From Pedobacter sp. (GTDB lineage: Bacteria; Bacteroidota; Bacteroidia; Sphingobacteriales; Sphingobacteriaceae), in contig SSFR01000001.1 in assembly GCA_008015505.1 (NCBI GenBank), positions 186,001 to 250,000 of the forward strand: DNA of 64,000 nucleotides, in the 5' to 3' direction. Each line of letters opens with the position of its first letter. The stretch's first letter is position 1. Under the pieces are notes generated by a model. The model saw only the letters and a list, made by a program, of their open reading frames with translations, searched no databases and was not told the DNA's origin. Positions 1-9,768 of this stretch are shown here, piece by piece. Made by a program: the position numbers and the translations under genes.

Positions 1-930
1 TACGTAGGTATGCTCGGGATGCATGGGAACTATAGCCCCAATATCAATACCAATCAATGTGATGTACTCATTGCTGTGGGTATGCGTTTTGATGATCGTG
101 TTACGGGAGATATTCAAAAGTATGCTCCCCAGGCCCGAGTGATCCATATTGACATTGATAAAGCGGAGATCAATAAAATTATTCATGCTGAAGTAGCTGT
201 ACATGCAGATGCCAAAGAAGCATTGGCTTTTTTGAGTGATACAATTGATCAAAATGAGCATATGGATTGGCTTGAATCATTCAAAAAGTTGGATGAGGAT
301 GAAAAGAAGATCATTTTCGATGATTGTCACCCAGTAGATGGGTTACCCAAAATGGGGGAAGTAATTCGCTGCTTGGCTGATCTGACTGGAGGGGATGCTG
401 TTGTCGTAACAGATGTAGGGCAACACCAGATGGTTACCTCACGTTACTATCCATTTAAACATCCGCGCACAAATATTACCTCTGGAGGGTTAGGGACGAT
501 GGGGTTTGCTTTGCCAGCAGCAATGGGCGCCAAATTAGGTGTTCCAGAAAAGCAGGTGATTGCCATTATTGGAGACGGAGGTTTTCAGATGACATTGCAG
601 GAATTGGGCACGATAATGCAATACCAGATTCCAGTTAAGATTATTGTACTTAATAACAATTTCTTGGGTATGGTCAGGCAATGGCAGGCTTTATTCTTTG
701 AGAAAAGGTATTCGTTTACCGAGATGAAGAATCCAGATTTCGCGGGTATCGTTAAGGCTTTTTCAATACCGGCTCGTAAAGTGGAGGATCGTAAAGACTT
801 GGCGAATGCATTAAAAGAACTATTAGCTGAGCCTGGTCCTAGTTTTCTTGAGGTGGTTGTTGAGAAAGAAGAAAATGTATTTCCGATGGTGCCGGCAGGG
901 GCTGGTATTGCAGAGATACGGTTAAAGTAA
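1..930 (+). CDS. ilvB: Acetolactate synthase large subunit, C-terminal part (5' end outside window)
   Basis: Catalytic subunit of acetohydroxyacid synthase, the first common step of valine, leucine and isoleucine synthesis. The frame is open from base 1 (Tyr-Val-Gly-Met), so the first internal ATG at 10 is not the true start. The 309 visible residues hold the end of the central domain (VGMRFDDRVTG) and the thiamine-diphosphate binding domain: GDGGFQM near residue 190 and LNNNFLGMVRQW near 216-227, the GDG...NN motif. It is followed after 6 bases by ilvN and opens the visible ilv-leu operon. ilvD, often found just upstream in related genomes, would lie outside the window. The family call is secure; only the left part is missing. 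Confidence 0.96.
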   Translation, partial: YVGMLGMHGNYSPNINTNQCDVLIAVGMRFDDRVTGDIQKYAPQARVIHIDIDKAEINKIIHAEVAVHADAKEALAFLSDTIDQNEHMDWLESFKKLDEDEKKIIFDDCHPVDGLPKMGEVIRCLADLTGGDAVVVTDVGQHQMVTSRYYPFKHPRTNITSGGLGTMGFALPAAMGAKLGVPEKQVIAIIGDGGFQMTLQELGTIMQYQIPVKIIVLNNNFLGMVRQWQALFFEKRYSFTEMKNPDFAGIVKAFSIPARKVEDRKDLANALKELLAEPGPSFLEVVVEKEENVFPMVPAGAGIAEIRLK

Positions 931-936
931 AATAAA

Positions 937-1179
937 ATGAAAAACGATTTCACATTGGAAGTTTATAGCGAGAATGCCTTTTCGGTGCTCAATCGCATGA
1001 TTAATATTTTTAATCGTCGTCGTATTCGTATCCGGAGCTTACTGGCCACAGAACTCGAGGCGGACTATAAGCATGGAATGGCCAGCTTTAAACTGCATAC
1101 TACCGCTGAACAATTAGAACGGGCGATGCATCAGTTAGAGAAACTCATAGAAGTGGAGCGCGTGGTGCGGATTAATTAG
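937..1179 (+). CDS. ilvN: Acetolactate synthase small (regulatory) subunit, short single-ACT form
   Basis: Regulatory subunit that partners IlvB and normally gives feedback control by branched-chain amino acids. The 80 residues form one ACT domain (SENAFSVLNRMINIFNRR at about 10-27), ending at the second half of the fold (RAMHQLEKLIEVERVVRI). The usual long IlvN has about 160-200 residues with an extra C-terminal domain; this one stops at a clean TAG with no remnant seen in the 49 bases before ilvC. It is thus close in size to the short enterobacterial IlvM type. The position 6 bases after ilvB supports the assignment. Feedback behaviour cannot be read from sequence. Confidence 0.9.
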   Translation: MKNDFTLEVYSENAFSVLNRMINIFNRRRIRIRSLLATELEADYKHGMASFKLHTTAEQLERAMHQLEKLIEVERVVRIN

Positions 1180-1228
1180 CACAAGCTCAATAAATAATCA
1201 GGATATACAAATCTTAAATACAGAACAA

Positions 1229-2278
1229 ATGGCAAAACTAAACTTTGGTGGACAAGAAGAAAATGTAGTTACTCGTGAAGAATTCCCTCTGGCAAAGGCT
1301 CAGCAGGTGCTTAAAAATGAAACTGTGGCGGTAATTGGCTATGGTGTTCAGGGACCAGGTCAGGCATTGAATCAAAAAGACAATGGGATCAATGTTATTG
1401 TAGGGCAGCGTAAGAATTCTGAAAGCTGGAATAAGGCGATTGCTGATGGATTTGTTCCAGGTAAAACCTTGTTTGAAATTGAAGAAGCTTTAGCAAAAGG
1501 GACGATCATCTGCTATTTGCTGAGTGATGCAGCCCAGATTGAGTTATGGCCAACGGTTAAAAAGCACCTCACCCCGGGTAAAGCGCTGTATTTCTCTCAT
1601 GGTTTTGGGATCACTTTTAATGAACAAACAGGCATCATCCCCCCTACTGATGTGGATGTTTTCTTGGTTGCGCCTAAAGGCTCTGGAACTTCGCTAAGAC
1701 GTATGTTTTTGCAGGGACGGGGTCTAAACTCGAGTTATGCCATTTTTCAAGATGCTACCGGACGTGCCTTTGAGCGAGTGATTGCCTTGGGTATTGCTGT
1801 GGGCAGTGGATATTTATTTGAAACGACTTTCAAAAAAGAAGTATACAGCGATTTAACTGGCGAACGTGGAACTTTAATGGGGTGCGTACAAGGCATATTT
1901 GCTGCACAGTATGAGGTTTTGCGAAGCAAAGGACACTCTCCTTCCGAAGCTTTTAATGAAACAGTGGAAGAGCTCACCCAGTCTTTGATGCCACTAGTGG
2001 CAGAAAATGGGATGGATTGGATGTATGCCAACTGCTCGACAACAGCCCAACGCGGCGCTTTGGATTGGTGGAAGAAATTCCGCGATGCGACCAAACCAGT
2101 ATTCGAGGAGCTTTATGAGAGTGTAGCCTCTGGTAAAGAGTCTCAGCGTTCAATCGATTCAAATAGCAAACCAGACTATCGCGAAAAACTAAATCTGGAG
2201 TTAAAAGAACTGCGCGAAAGTGAGCTTTGGCGGGCAGGGAAAGTAGTGCGGACCCTGCGACCCGAGAATCAGAAATAA
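1229..2278 (+). CDS. ilvC: Ketol-acid reductoisomerase (NADP+)
   Basis: Converts 2-acetolactate and 2-aceto-2-hydroxybutyrate to the dihydroxy acids in valine/leucine and isoleucine synthesis. The 349 residues begin with a short extension, then a Rossmann domain with glycine motif GYGVQGPGQA at about residues 37-46, and a helical knotted C-terminal domain with the metal-site helix around DLTGERGTLMG (about 208-218). Length fits the Bacteroidota class of about 345-350 residues. The start ATG at 1229 is the only good one. It follows ilvN by 49 bases and is separated from leuC by 100 bases that carry a long inverted repeat. Confidence 0.96.
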   Translation: MAKLNFGGQEENVVTREEFPLAKAQQVLKNETVAVIGYGVQGPGQALNQKDNGINVIVGQRKNSESWNKAIADGFVPGKTLFEIEEALAKGTIICYLLSDAAQIELWPTVKKHLTPGKALYFSHGFGITFNEQTGIIPPTDVDVFLVAPKGSGTSLRRMFLQGRGLNSSYAIFQDATGRAFERVIALGIAVGSGYLFETTFKKEVYSDLTGERGTLMGCVQGIFAAQYEVLRSKGHSPSEAFNETVEELTQSLMPLVAENGMDWMYANCSTTAQRGALDWWKKFRDATKPVFEELYESVASGKESQRSIDSNSKPDYREKLNLELKELRESELWRAGKVVRTLRPENQK

Positions 2279-2285
2279 CTAATGT

Positions 2286-2353
2286 CTGAACTATGATTCG
2301 TGAGATTTAAATGATCAATATGATTTTTCAAAATCAAACGAATCATGGTTCAG
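2286..2353 (+). repeat. Long inverted repeat (RNA hairpin) between ilvC and leuC
   Basis: Left arm 2286-2301 (CTGAACTATGATTCGT) pairs with right arm 2338-2353 (ACGAATCATGGTTCAG): 16 pairs with a single G-U. The 36-base loop carries a second small stem, TGATTT at 2321-2326 with AAATCA at 2331-2336. No T-run follows, so it does not look like a simple intrinsic terminator. It sits just 3' of ilvC and 25 bases before leuC, where it could protect the ilvBNC message end, be an RNase processing site, or modulate read-through into leuCDBA. Confidence 0.75.
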
Positions 2354-2378
2354 AAAATAATATGCGACTAAATAGATT

Positions 2379-3779
2379 ATGGCAAAGACATTATTTGATA
2401 AAATTTGGGATGCGCATGTCGTCAGTGGTAGGGAAGGATTTCCAGATACCCTTTATATCGATACGCATTTTATTCATGAGGTGACTAGCCCGCAGGCATT
2501 TGATGGTTTGCGTAAAAGGGGTATCCCTGTTTTTAGACCCGCGCAGACGGTCGCCACAACTGATCATAATGTGCCTACCCTTAATCAGCATTTGCCTATC
2601 AAGGAAGAGCTGTCTCGGCGTCAAATAGATATGCTCAGTACAAATTGCCAGGAGTTTGGCATTGAACTATTTGGGTTGGGGCACCCTTATCAAGGTATAG
2701 TCCATGTGATGGGCCCTGAATTGGGGATTACACTTCCAGGATCGACGATCGTTTGTGGCGATAGTCATACCTCTACACATGGGGCATTTGGTGCTATTGC
2801 CTTTGGAATAGGTACCTCACAAGTGGAGCTGGTATTAGCTACCCAATGTTTACTACAGCAAAAACCCAAGCGCATGAAAATAGAAGTAAATGGTCAGCTG
2901 GGTGTGGGGGTAAGTGCTAAGGACATTATCTTATACATTATTTCTCAGCTTTCAGCTGCTGGTGGGACGGGCTATTTTGTGGAGTATGCAGGTAATGCCA
3001 TTCAAAATCTGAGTATGGAAGGTCGTATGACCATTTGTAATATGAGTATTGAAATGGGAGCTCGTGGCGGGCTTATCGCACCAGATGAAACGACGTTTAA
3101 GTACATCAAGGGACGAAAGTTTGCGCCCAAAGGAGCGGATTGGGATAAAGCATTGGCCTATTGGAAAACGTTGTATTCGGATGTAGATGCTCTTTTTGAT
3201 AAGATATTAAGATTTAATGCTGCTGATATTACACCCATGATTACCTATGGGACCAATCCGGGTATGGGTATGGGTATCGATGAATTGATTCCGCTGGCGG
3301 CTACGCAGGAAGTCGGAGAACAGGCTTCTCATCAGAAAGCCTTGAATTATATGGGACTCAAGGAGGGCACGCCGCTTTTAAACAAACCTATTGATTATGT
3401 ATTTATCGGTAGTTGTACCAATTCTCGGATTGAGGATTTACGAGAAGTCGCTCGTTTGGTCAAAGGTCGACATAAGGCTGATCAGGTAACGGTATGGATT
3501 GTGCCTGGCTCTAAAATGGTGCAACAGCAAGCCATTACTGAAGGGTTGGATAAAATCTTTGAAGCGGCTGGGTTTGAGCTGCGAGAGCCCGGTTGCAGTG
3601 CATGTTTGGGAATGAACGAGGATAAAATTCCGGCGGGAAAATATTGCGTATCGACCTCGAATCGAAATTTTGAGGGTCGACAAGGACCTGATTCTCGGAC
3701 GTTTTTGGTCAGCCCACTCACTGCAGTGGCTACAGCTATCACAGGTAAGATTACAGATGTACGTAGTCTATTGAGCTAA
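2379..3779 (+). CDS. leuC: 3-isopropylmalate dehydratase large subunit
   Basis: Aconitase-superfamily subunit that, with LeuD, isomerises 2- to 3-isopropylmalate in leucine synthesis. The 466 residues match the bacterial family length. The three 4Fe-4S cysteines are visible: one in [15 protein letters not shown] (about residue 348) and two in [16 protein letters not shown] (about 408-411). The N-terminal [15 protein letters not shown] block at about 125-139 is typical. The start ATG at 2379 gives the family N-terminus ([13 protein letters not shown]). leuD follows after 42 bases. Confidence 0.97.
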   Translation: MAKTLFDKIWDAHVVSGREGFPDTLYIDTHFIHEVTSPQAFDGLRKRGIPVFRPAQTVATTDHNVPTLNQHLPIKEELSRRQIDMLSTNCQEFGIELFGLGHPYQGIVHVMGPELGITLPGSTIVCGDSHTSTHGAFGAIAFGIGTSQVELVLATQCLLQQKPKRMKIEVNGQLGVGVSAKDIILYIISQLSAAGGTGYFVEYAGNAIQNLSMEGRMTICNMSIEMGARGGLIAPDETTFKYIKGRKFAPKGADWDKALAYWKTLYSDVDALFDKILRFNAADITPMITYGTNPGMGMGIDELIPLAATQEVGEQASHQKALNYMGLKEGTPLLNKPIDYVFIGSCTNSRIEDLREVARLVKGRHKADQVTVWIVPGSKMVQQQAITEGLDKIFEAAGFELREPGCSACLGMNEDKIPAGKYCVSTSNRNFEGRQGPDSRTFLVSPLTAVATAITGKITDVRSLLS

Positions 3780-3821
3780 GTAAGTGAGGGCTTGCGATGA
3801 ATGAAAATAAAATAGAGCAAC

Positions 3822-4430
3822 ATGGCGACGAAAATATTTAAAAATCTGGTTTCTAAGATGGTTCCCTTGGCTATTGAGAATATCGATACCGATCAAATTA
3901 TCCCCGCACGGTTTCTAAAAGCAACTACTCGGGAGGGTTTTGGCGAGAACCTATTTCGAGACTGGCGCTACGATACCCATGGGCAACCGAAATACGATTT
4001 TGTCTTGAATCAAGATGTTTATTCAGGAAGTATTCTTGTAGCTGGGAAGAATTTTGGTTGTGGAAGTAGTCGGGAGCATGCTGCTTGGGCTTTGCTCGAT
4101 TATGGCTTTGAGGTGGTTATCAGTAGTTTCTTTGCGGATATCTTCAAAGGTAATGCGTTAAATAATGGCCTGCTTCCAGTACAAGTAAGTGATGGATTTC
4201 TGGATAGACTATTTCATGAGGTATCAAAAAATGCAGGGTTAAAATTAGAGGTTGACCTGCAAGAACAGTTTGTTCGTATAGCCGGCACCTCAACCATGGA
4301 ATATTTCGAGATCAATCCTTATAAAAAGGCCTGCTTGCTTAACGGCTATGATGATATTGATTATGTGCTGAGTCAGCGGGATTTGATCGAATCGTATGAA
4401 CGAAAAAAGTATTTGAGCAAGAATTTATAA
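3822..4430 (+). CDS. leuD: 3-isopropylmalate dehydratase small subunit
   Basis: Swivel-domain partner of LeuC in isopropylmalate isomerase. 202 residues, the usual size. Typical blocks are [15 protein letters not shown] (about 18-32), [15 protein letters not shown] (about 73-87) and the loop [16 protein letters not shown] (about 104-119). Starts at the ATG at 3822, 42 bases after leuC, and ends one base before the leuB start, so leuD and leuB are very tightly coupled. Confidence 0.97.
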   Translation: MATKIFKNLVSKMVPLAIENIDTDQIIPARFLKATTREGFGENLFRDWRYDTHGQPKYDFVLNQDVYSGSILVAGKNFGCGSSREHAAWALLDYGFEVVISSFFADIFKGNALNNGLLPVQVSDGFLDRLFHEVSKNAGLKLEVDLQEQFVRIAGTSTMEYFEINPYKKACLLNGYDDIDYVLSQRDLIESYERKKYLSKNL

Positions 4431-4431
4431 A

Positions 4432-5523
4432 ATGAGGAAGCACATATTAATTATCCCTGGTGATGGTATTGGCCCAGAGGTGACGGTTTGGGGTAAAGCA
4501 GTATTGGAACAAATTGCGCATGACCATCATCACGAATTTTTATTTGATGAGGCCTTGATGGGCCATGTAGCCATTGAAGCCACAGGTAATCCACTACCTG
4601 AAGAAACACTACATAAAGCAAAAATTTCGGATGGGATTCTATTTGGTGCGGTTGGGCATGCCGGGTACGATAATGATCCGTCATTGTCGGTTCGGCCCGA
4701 GCAGGGTTTGCTCAAGATCCGCAAAGAATTGGGCTTATATGCGAATATTCGGCCCATTTTGCTTTTTGATGAGCTATTGGATGCTTCTAGCCTGAAACCA
4801 GAAATACTCTCAGGAACAGATATTTTATTTTTTAGAGAACTGACTGGAGATGTTTATTTCGGTGAAAAATACCGGAGTGAAGATCAAAAAACAGCTTCTG
4901 ATTTGATGATTTACCACCAGTACGAAGTAGAGCGTATTGCTAAAAAGGCATTTGAAGCTGCTCGCTCCAGACGTAAAAAACTATGTTCAGTGGACAAGGC
5001 AAATGTGCTAGAGAGCTCTCGTTTATGGCGCCAGGTAGTAGGGAGAGTGGCTGGTGATTATCCCGATGTAGAGATCATACATATGTTCATCGATAACGCG
5101 GCAATGCAATTGATTAAAAATCCCAAACAGTTTGATGTCGTGCTAACAGGTAATTTGTTTGGAGATATTTTGACTGATGAGGCGTCTCAAATTGCAGGGT
5201 CGATGGGATTATTGGCTTCGGCATCCATTGGGGATGGAACTGGCTTATTTGAGCCTATTCATGGGTCTGCACACGACATTGCAGGTAAAAATGTAGCTAA
5301 CCCCATGGCTTCTATCTTATCGGCTGCGATGTTGCTAGATATTGCTTTTGGATTAAAAGAAGAAGCGCATCGAATTATAATGGCCGTTGATAGCACTTTG
5401 AAACGGGGATTTCGTACGACAGATATTGCTGAAGCCACAATAAAACCTACACATCTGCTAGGAACCGCTCAAATGGGAGAAAAGATACTGCATGTACTCA
5501 AACACCAATTATTAAAGTATTAG
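4432..5523 (+). CDS. leuB: 3-isopropylmalate dehydrogenase
   Basis: NAD-dependent oxidative decarboxylation of 3-isopropylmalate to 2-oxoisocaproate. The 363 residues contain [11 protein letters not shown] at about 7-17, the substrate loop [11 protein letters not shown] at about 136-146, [11 protein letters not shown] at about 189-199 and the metal/NAD region [19 protein letters not shown] at about 241-259. The ATG lies one base after the leuD stop and leuA follows after 5 bases. Order leuC-leuD-leuB-leuA is a compact operon block. Confidence 0.97.
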   Translation: MRKHILIIPGDGIGPEVTVWGKAVLEQIAHDHHHEFLFDEALMGHVAIEATGNPLPEETLHKAKISDGILFGAVGHAGYDNDPSLSVRPEQGLLKIRKELGLYANIRPILLFDELLDASSLKPEILSGTDILFFRELTGDVYFGEKYRSEDQKTASDLMIYHQYEVERIAKKAFEAARSRRKKLCSVDKANVLESSRLWRQVVGRVAGDYPDVEIIHMFIDNAAMQLIKNPKQFDVVLTGNLFGDILTDEASQIAGSMGLLASASIGDGTGLFEPIHGSAHDIAGKNVANPMASILSAAMLLDIAFGLKEEAHRIIMAVDSTLKRGFRTTDIAEATIKPTHLLGTAQMGEKILHVLKHQLLKY

Positions 5524-5528
5524 AAATC

Positions 5529-7037
5529 ATGTTACACGACCCAAAACGCATATATATATTTGACACAACCCTTCGTGATGGAGAACAAGTACCTGGATGT
5601 CAGCTGAGTGCTGCAGAAAAAGTAGAGGTTGCTTTGGCTTTGGAAATGCTGGGGGTGGATGTAATTGAGGCAGGCTTTCCCATTTCCAGTCCGGGGGACT
5701 TTCAGAGTGTCGTTTTGCTATCAGAAGCAATTAAAAATACGACTATCTGTGCCTTGACACGGGCCATTAAAGGTGATATCGATGTGGCTGTGGAGGCCTT
5801 GAAAAAGGCTAAATATCCACGTATTCATACCGGTATTGGAGCATCCGACATGCATATCAAATATAAATTCAAGAGTACGCGTGAAGCCATTTTGGAACGA
5901 GGAGTGGAAGCTGTCAAATACGCTAAGCAATTCGTTGAAGATGTGGAGTTTTATGCCGAGGATGCCGGACGAGCGGATAATATATTTTTGGCTCAAATGA
6001 TCGAAGCAGTTATTGCTGCAGGGGCTACGGTAGTCAATATTCCCGATACTAATGGGTATTGTTTGCCAGAGCAGTATGGGCAAAAGATTCGCTTTTTGAA
6101 GGAGAATGTCAAGAACATTGATCAGGCGATTATTTCCGTTCACTGTCATAATGATCTGGGATTGGCTACGGCTAATGCTTTGGCTGGTGTTCAAAACGGT
6201 GCTAGGCAGATTGAATGCACGATCAACGGCATTGGAGAGCGAGCTGGAAATACAGCGCTCGAAGAAGTGGCTATGGTTTTAAAAACCCATCCATCGCTCC
6301 ACTTGCATACCCAAATCAATAGCAAATATTTTCAACAAATCAGTGGGATGGTGAGCCGTATGATGCGTATGCCTGTTCAGCCTAACAAAGCAATTGTAGG
6401 TAAGAATGCCTTTGCCCATAGTTCGGGGATTCATCAGGACGGCTTTTTAAAGCATCGAGAAAACTATGAGATTATTAAACCGGAGGATGTTGGCATTGAG
6501 CAGTCCGACATTGTGTTAACGGCCAGAAGTGGTCGGCATGCGCTGAAATATCATTTGGAGCGTTTGGGCTACGCTGCGGAACGAATCAATTTAGATGAAA
6601 TCTATGAGAGCTTTTTAGTATTGGCCGATAGCAAAAAACACATTCAGGATGATGATATCCTATTACTTATGGGCGATGAATCCAAGAATACCTACAAAGA
6701 TGGTATCAAGATAGACGCATTATCTGTAATCTGTGGTGATGGATTGGAGCCAGAAGCAGTGGTTAAATTAGTCTACAAAGGCAAGCAATATGAATTAAAA
6801 GCAAGAGGCAATGGTCCGGTCAATGCGACGATCAATGCTATTGATCAAGTTATTGGTCAAGAGGTGGATCTTAAGGAATTTCATATTGAAGCCATGCATG
6901 GAGGAAGTGATGATATTAGTAAAGTGAATATGCGTGTTTGGGCTAATGGCAAGTCCTATATAGGTTATGGTTTCAGTACAGATATTGTGAAAGCCTCTGC
7001 CAATGCCTATTTAGATGCAATCAACAAATTTTTATAA
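5529..7037 (+). CDS. leuA: 2-isopropylmalate synthase
   Basis: Condenses acetyl-CoA with 2-oxoisovalerate, the committed leucine step. 502 residues: a TIM-barrel DRE metallolyase domain with [12 protein letters not shown] at about 11-22, metal ligands in [12 protein letters not shown] at about 204-215 and [14 protein letters not shown] at about 238-251, then a linker ([17 protein letters not shown]) and a C-terminal LeuA regulatory domain at about 390-502 ending in the usual [18 protein letters not shown] strand. Full length including the leucine-binding regulatory domain, so feedback inhibition is expected from the family. Confidence 0.97.
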   Translation: MLHDPKRIYIFDTTLRDGEQVPGCQLSAAEKVEVALALEMLGVDVIEAGFPISSPGDFQSVVLLSEAIKNTTICALTRAIKGDIDVAVEALKKAKYPRIHTGIGASDMHIKYKFKSTREAILERGVEAVKYAKQFVEDVEFYAEDAGRADNIFLAQMIEAVIAAGATVVNIPDTNGYCLPEQYGQKIRFLKENVKNIDQAIISVHCHNDLGLATANALAGVQNGARQIECTINGIGERAGNTALEEVAMVLKTHPSLHLHTQINSKYFQQISGMVSRMMRMPVQPNKAIVGKNAFAHSSGIHQDGFLKHRENYEIIKPEDVGIEQSDIVLTARSGRHALKYHLERLGYAAERINLDEIYESFLVLADSKKHIQDDDILLLMGDESKNTYKDGIKIDALSVICGDGLEPEAVVKLVYKGKQYELKARGNGPVNATINAIDQVIGQEVDLKEFHIEAMHGGSDDISKVNMRVWANGKSYIGYGFSTDIVKASANAYLDAINKFL

Positions 7038-7048
7038 ATAATAAGATA

Positions 7049-8302
7049 ATGATGACAACTGATCATGATGCGAGATTGGATGTCGTGGCGACATCAGCAC
7101 GTCTGGAGGGGGTTATTAAGCGCACACCACTGGTTTATAATAAAAGTTTATCTGAAAAATACGCTTGTGAGGTTTATCTAAAACGGGAAGATCTTCAAGT
7201 AGTTCGTTCCTACAAATTACGTGGTGCATACAATATGATAAGTCAACTCAGTAGGGAGGAGTTGATCAAGGGGGTGGTTTGTGCCAGTGCCGGAAATCAT
7301 TCGCAGGGGGTGGCGTATTCCTGCGACAGGCTGCATATCCGAGGTGTCGTTTTTATGCCTGAAATTACGCCTAAACAAAAGGTGACTCAAACCAAAATGT
7401 TTGGCAATGGAATGATTGAGGTTATTTTGGTAGGTGATACTTTTGACGACTGTTTGAAAGACGCTTTGGCCTATGCTCAAACGCATCAAATGACTTTTAT
7501 CCCTTCATTCGATGATTATCGCATTATTGAAGGACAAGGAACCGTAGGTGTTGAGCTTTTGCAAGAACTTCCTGAAACGAAAGTGGTGATTATACCTATC
7601 GGTGGTGGTGGGCTTGCTGCTGGTATGGGACACTATCTCAAACAAAAGAATGTGAATATCCAATTGATAGGCGCCGAGCCCTTAGGAGCTCCATCCATGA
7701 CGGCAGCATTGAAAGCTGGGCATCCAGTTACCTTAGAACAGATCAATCGTTTTGTAGATGGGGCCGCAGTTAAGCGAGTTGGGGATATTAATTTTTCTAT
7801 TTGTAAAAACATTCTGGATGATGTATTACTTGTTCCAGAAGGGAAGGTATGTACCTCTATTTTGAAGCTATATAATGAAGATGCCATTGTGGCTGAACCT
7901 GCGGGCGCTTTATCGGTAGCAGCATTAGATTTGTGTAAAGAAAAGATAAAAGGAAAGAAAGTCGTTTGTATCATCAGCGGGGGAAATAACGATATCGAGC
8001 GTATGCAGGAGATCAAGGAGCTTTCACTTCTCTATGAGGGATTGAAACATTATTTTGTGATTCGGTTTCCACAGCGTCCAGGGGCATTGAAACGTTTTGT
8101 AAACCATGTCCTTGGTCCTGACGATGATATCACTCGTTTTGAATTCATCAAGAAAACGCAACGTGAAAGTGGACCGGCTTTGGTCGGTATCGAGCTAAGA
8201 TCTACAGCAGATTATGAACCACTACTTGCCCGTATGAAGGAATTCAACTTTGATTACAAAGAAGTAAATAATGACCAGACTTTGTTTGAATATTTGGTCT
8301 GA
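7049..8302 (+). CDS. ilvA: Threonine ammonia-lyase (threonine dehydratase)
   Basis: PLP enzyme that makes 2-oxobutyrate from threonine, feeding isoleucine synthesis. 417 residues. The PLP lysine is in RSYKLRGAYN (about residues 53-62), the phosphate-binding glycine loop is IPIGGGGLAAGMG (about 181-193) and a second glycine block is VVCIISGGNNDIERM. The last ~90 residues (from about 330, FVIRFPQRPGALKRF) form an ACT-like regulatory region, so this resembles the biosynthetic rather than the catabolic form. It ends the operon; start chosen at ATG 7049, 11 bases after leuA; an adjacent ATG at 7052 is equally possible. Confidence 0.95.
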   Translation: MMTTDHDARLDVVATSARLEGVIKRTPLVYNKSLSEKYACEVYLKREDLQVVRSYKLRGAYNMISQLSREELIKGVVCASAGNHSQGVAYSCDRLHIRGVVFMPEITPKQKVTQTKMFGNGMIEVILVGDTFDDCLKDALAYAQTHQMTFIPSFDDYRIIEGQGTVGVELLQELPETKVVIIPIGGGGLAAGMGHYLKQKNVNIQLIGAEPLGAPSMTAALKAGHPVTLEQINRFVDGAAVKRVGDINFSICKNILDDVLLVPEGKVCTSILKLYNEDAIVAEPAGALSVAALDLCKEKIKGKKVVCIISGGNNDIERMQEIKELSLLYEGLKHYFVIRFPQRPGALKRFVNHVLGPDDDITRFEFIKKTQRESGPALVGIELRSTADYEPLLARMKEFNFDYKEVNNDQTLFEYLV

Positions 8303-8437
8303 TTATAAAACACTCAAAACATCCCAGGCTTTCTAATTTTTCAAAGCCAATTAATATGTTATTTGTCGAAGTTTCTTTTATTCTCCAAAGCTTGTTAAAG
8401 GGATTCTAGACAATAGGATAACACGTTAAAACTCATG

Positions 8438-8468
8438 TTTCGTTTTGAAAAATGAGCTCCTATCTTTG
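8438..8468 (+). promoter_or_regulatory. Bacteroidota-type promoter for hflX
   Basis: A perfect -7 box TATCTTTG (consensus TAnnTTTG) lies at 8461-8468 with TTTC (consensus TTTG) at 8438-8441, spacer 19 bases. It is 42 bases upstream of the hflX ATG and on its strand. Assignment by consensus match only. Confidence 0.6.
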
Positions 8469-8478
8469 CTTAGTCTTA

Positions 8479-8497
8479 GAGCCTGTTTAAATTCTAT
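8479..8497 (+). repeat. Solo end of the dispersed GAGCCTGTTTAAA repeat
   Basis: GAGCCTGTTTAAATTCTAT, preceded by TTA, matches the end of the two full 162-bp elements (16755-16916, 58775-58936). No second end is present before hflX. It lies between the predicted hflX promoter and start codon, thus in the 5' leader. Confidence 0.5.
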
Positions 8498-8510
8498 AGA
8501 CGAAGGCTAA

Positions 8511-9698
8511 ATGGCTAAACAAAAATTTTACGATACAACAATTAAACCTGAAAAAGCAGTTCTGGTTGGAATCATTTTACCTGGTGAAAGTGAAGAACAA
8601 ACACGAGAAACACTTGATGAATTGCAATTTTTGGTTGATACTGCTGGAGGACAAACCCTTGGTACGTTTACGCAACGTATGCAACACCCTGATCGAGCAA
8701 CATTTGTGGGAACAGGTAAATTGGAAGAAATCGCTGCTTTTGTTAAGGCAGAAGGGGTTGATATGGTGGTATTTGATGATGAGCTTTCACCTTCTCAATT
8801 ACGTAATATTAGTAATGAGTTACAGTTGAAAATCTTAGACCGAAGCAATTTAATCCTGGATATTTTTGCGCGCAGGGCACAAACCGCACAAGCTAAGACA
8901 CAAGTCGAGCTTGCGCAATTGCAGTACATGCTGCCACGATTAACCCGTTTATGGACCCACTTGGAGCGCCAAAAAGGAGGTATTGGCATGCGTGGTCCAG
9001 GAGAAAGTCAGATTGAAACAGACCGACGAATCATTCTTGGTAAGATTGCGTTGCTCAAAGAACGTCTCAAAGAAATCGACAGGCAAAACGAAACACAGCG
9101 CAAAAATAGAAGTCAATTGGTACGTGTAGCACTCGTCGGATACACTAACGTGGGCAAATCAACCATCATGAATTTACTATCCAAATCGGACATTTTTGCG
9201 GAAAATAAGCTCTTTGCTACGCTTGATACAACTGTTCGGAAGGTAGTTATCGAAAATCTCCCTTTTCTGCTTTCCGACACAGTCGGTTTTATTCGTAAGC
9301 TCCCACATCATTTGATCGAATGTTTTAAATCGACCCTGGATGAGGTACGTGAGGCTGATATCTTGATTCATGTAGTGGATATTTCGCACGCCAATTTTGA
9401 AGACCAAATCATCACGGTTAATCAAACCCTGAAAGATCTTAAGGCCATAGATAAAGAAATGATCACTGTATTTAATAAAATAGATGCATATGTTGACCAT
9501 GACCTAGAACCTAATGAAGAACACAAGCCAATGATCCTAGAAGATTTTAAAAATAGTTGGATGGCTAAACATAGTAGTCCAGCTATTTTCATTTCCGCAG
9601 TCAATAAAGAAAACATCGAAGCACTTAAAACCATGCTCTATGAAAGAATAAAAGCCATTCATACCCAGCGTTATCCGTATGATAAACTTTTGTATTAG
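8511..9698 (+). CDS. hflX: GTPase HflX
   Basis: Ribosome-associated GTPase of the TRAFAC/Obg-HflX group, involved in splitting or rescuing stalled 70S ribosomes. 395 residues. N-terminal HflX domain with GTGKLEEI at about 66-73 and the glycine-rich linker GGIGMRGPGESQIETDRR at about 155-172. G domain: P-loop GYTNVGKST at about 211-219, G3 DTVGFIRKLPHHL at about 256-268, G4 NKID at about 321-324. Monocistronic, with its own promoter, convergent with acs. Start ATG at 8511. Confidence 0.95.
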   Translation: MAKQKFYDTTIKPEKAVLVGIILPGESEEQTRETLDELQFLVDTAGGQTLGTFTQRMQHPDRATFVGTGKLEEIAAFVKAEGVDMVVFDDELSPSQLRNISNELQLKILDRSNLILDIFARRAQTAQAKTQVELAQLQYMLPRLTRLWTHLERQKGGIGMRGPGESQIETDRRIILGKIALLKERLKEIDRQNETQRKNRSQLVRVALVGYTNVGKSTIMNLLSKSDIFAENKLFATLDTTVRKVVIENLPFLLSDTVGFIRKLPHHLIECFKSTLDEVREADILIHVVDISHANFEDQIITVNQTLKDLKAIDKEMITVFNKIDAYVDHDLEPNEEHKPMILEDFKNSWMAKHSSPAIFISAVNKENIEALKTMLYERIKAIHTQRYPYDKLLY

Positions 9699-9768
9699 CC
9701 ATTGTACAAATTATTTTCATGATTAGGTGAGTCTTTCAAATAGCATACAATCGAATGAGAGAAAAGCC

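Noticed and set aside
8327..8348. GGCTTT/AAAGCC hairpin as terminator of the ilv-leu operon
   Set aside because: Only 6 pairs with a 10-base loop and no T-run after it.
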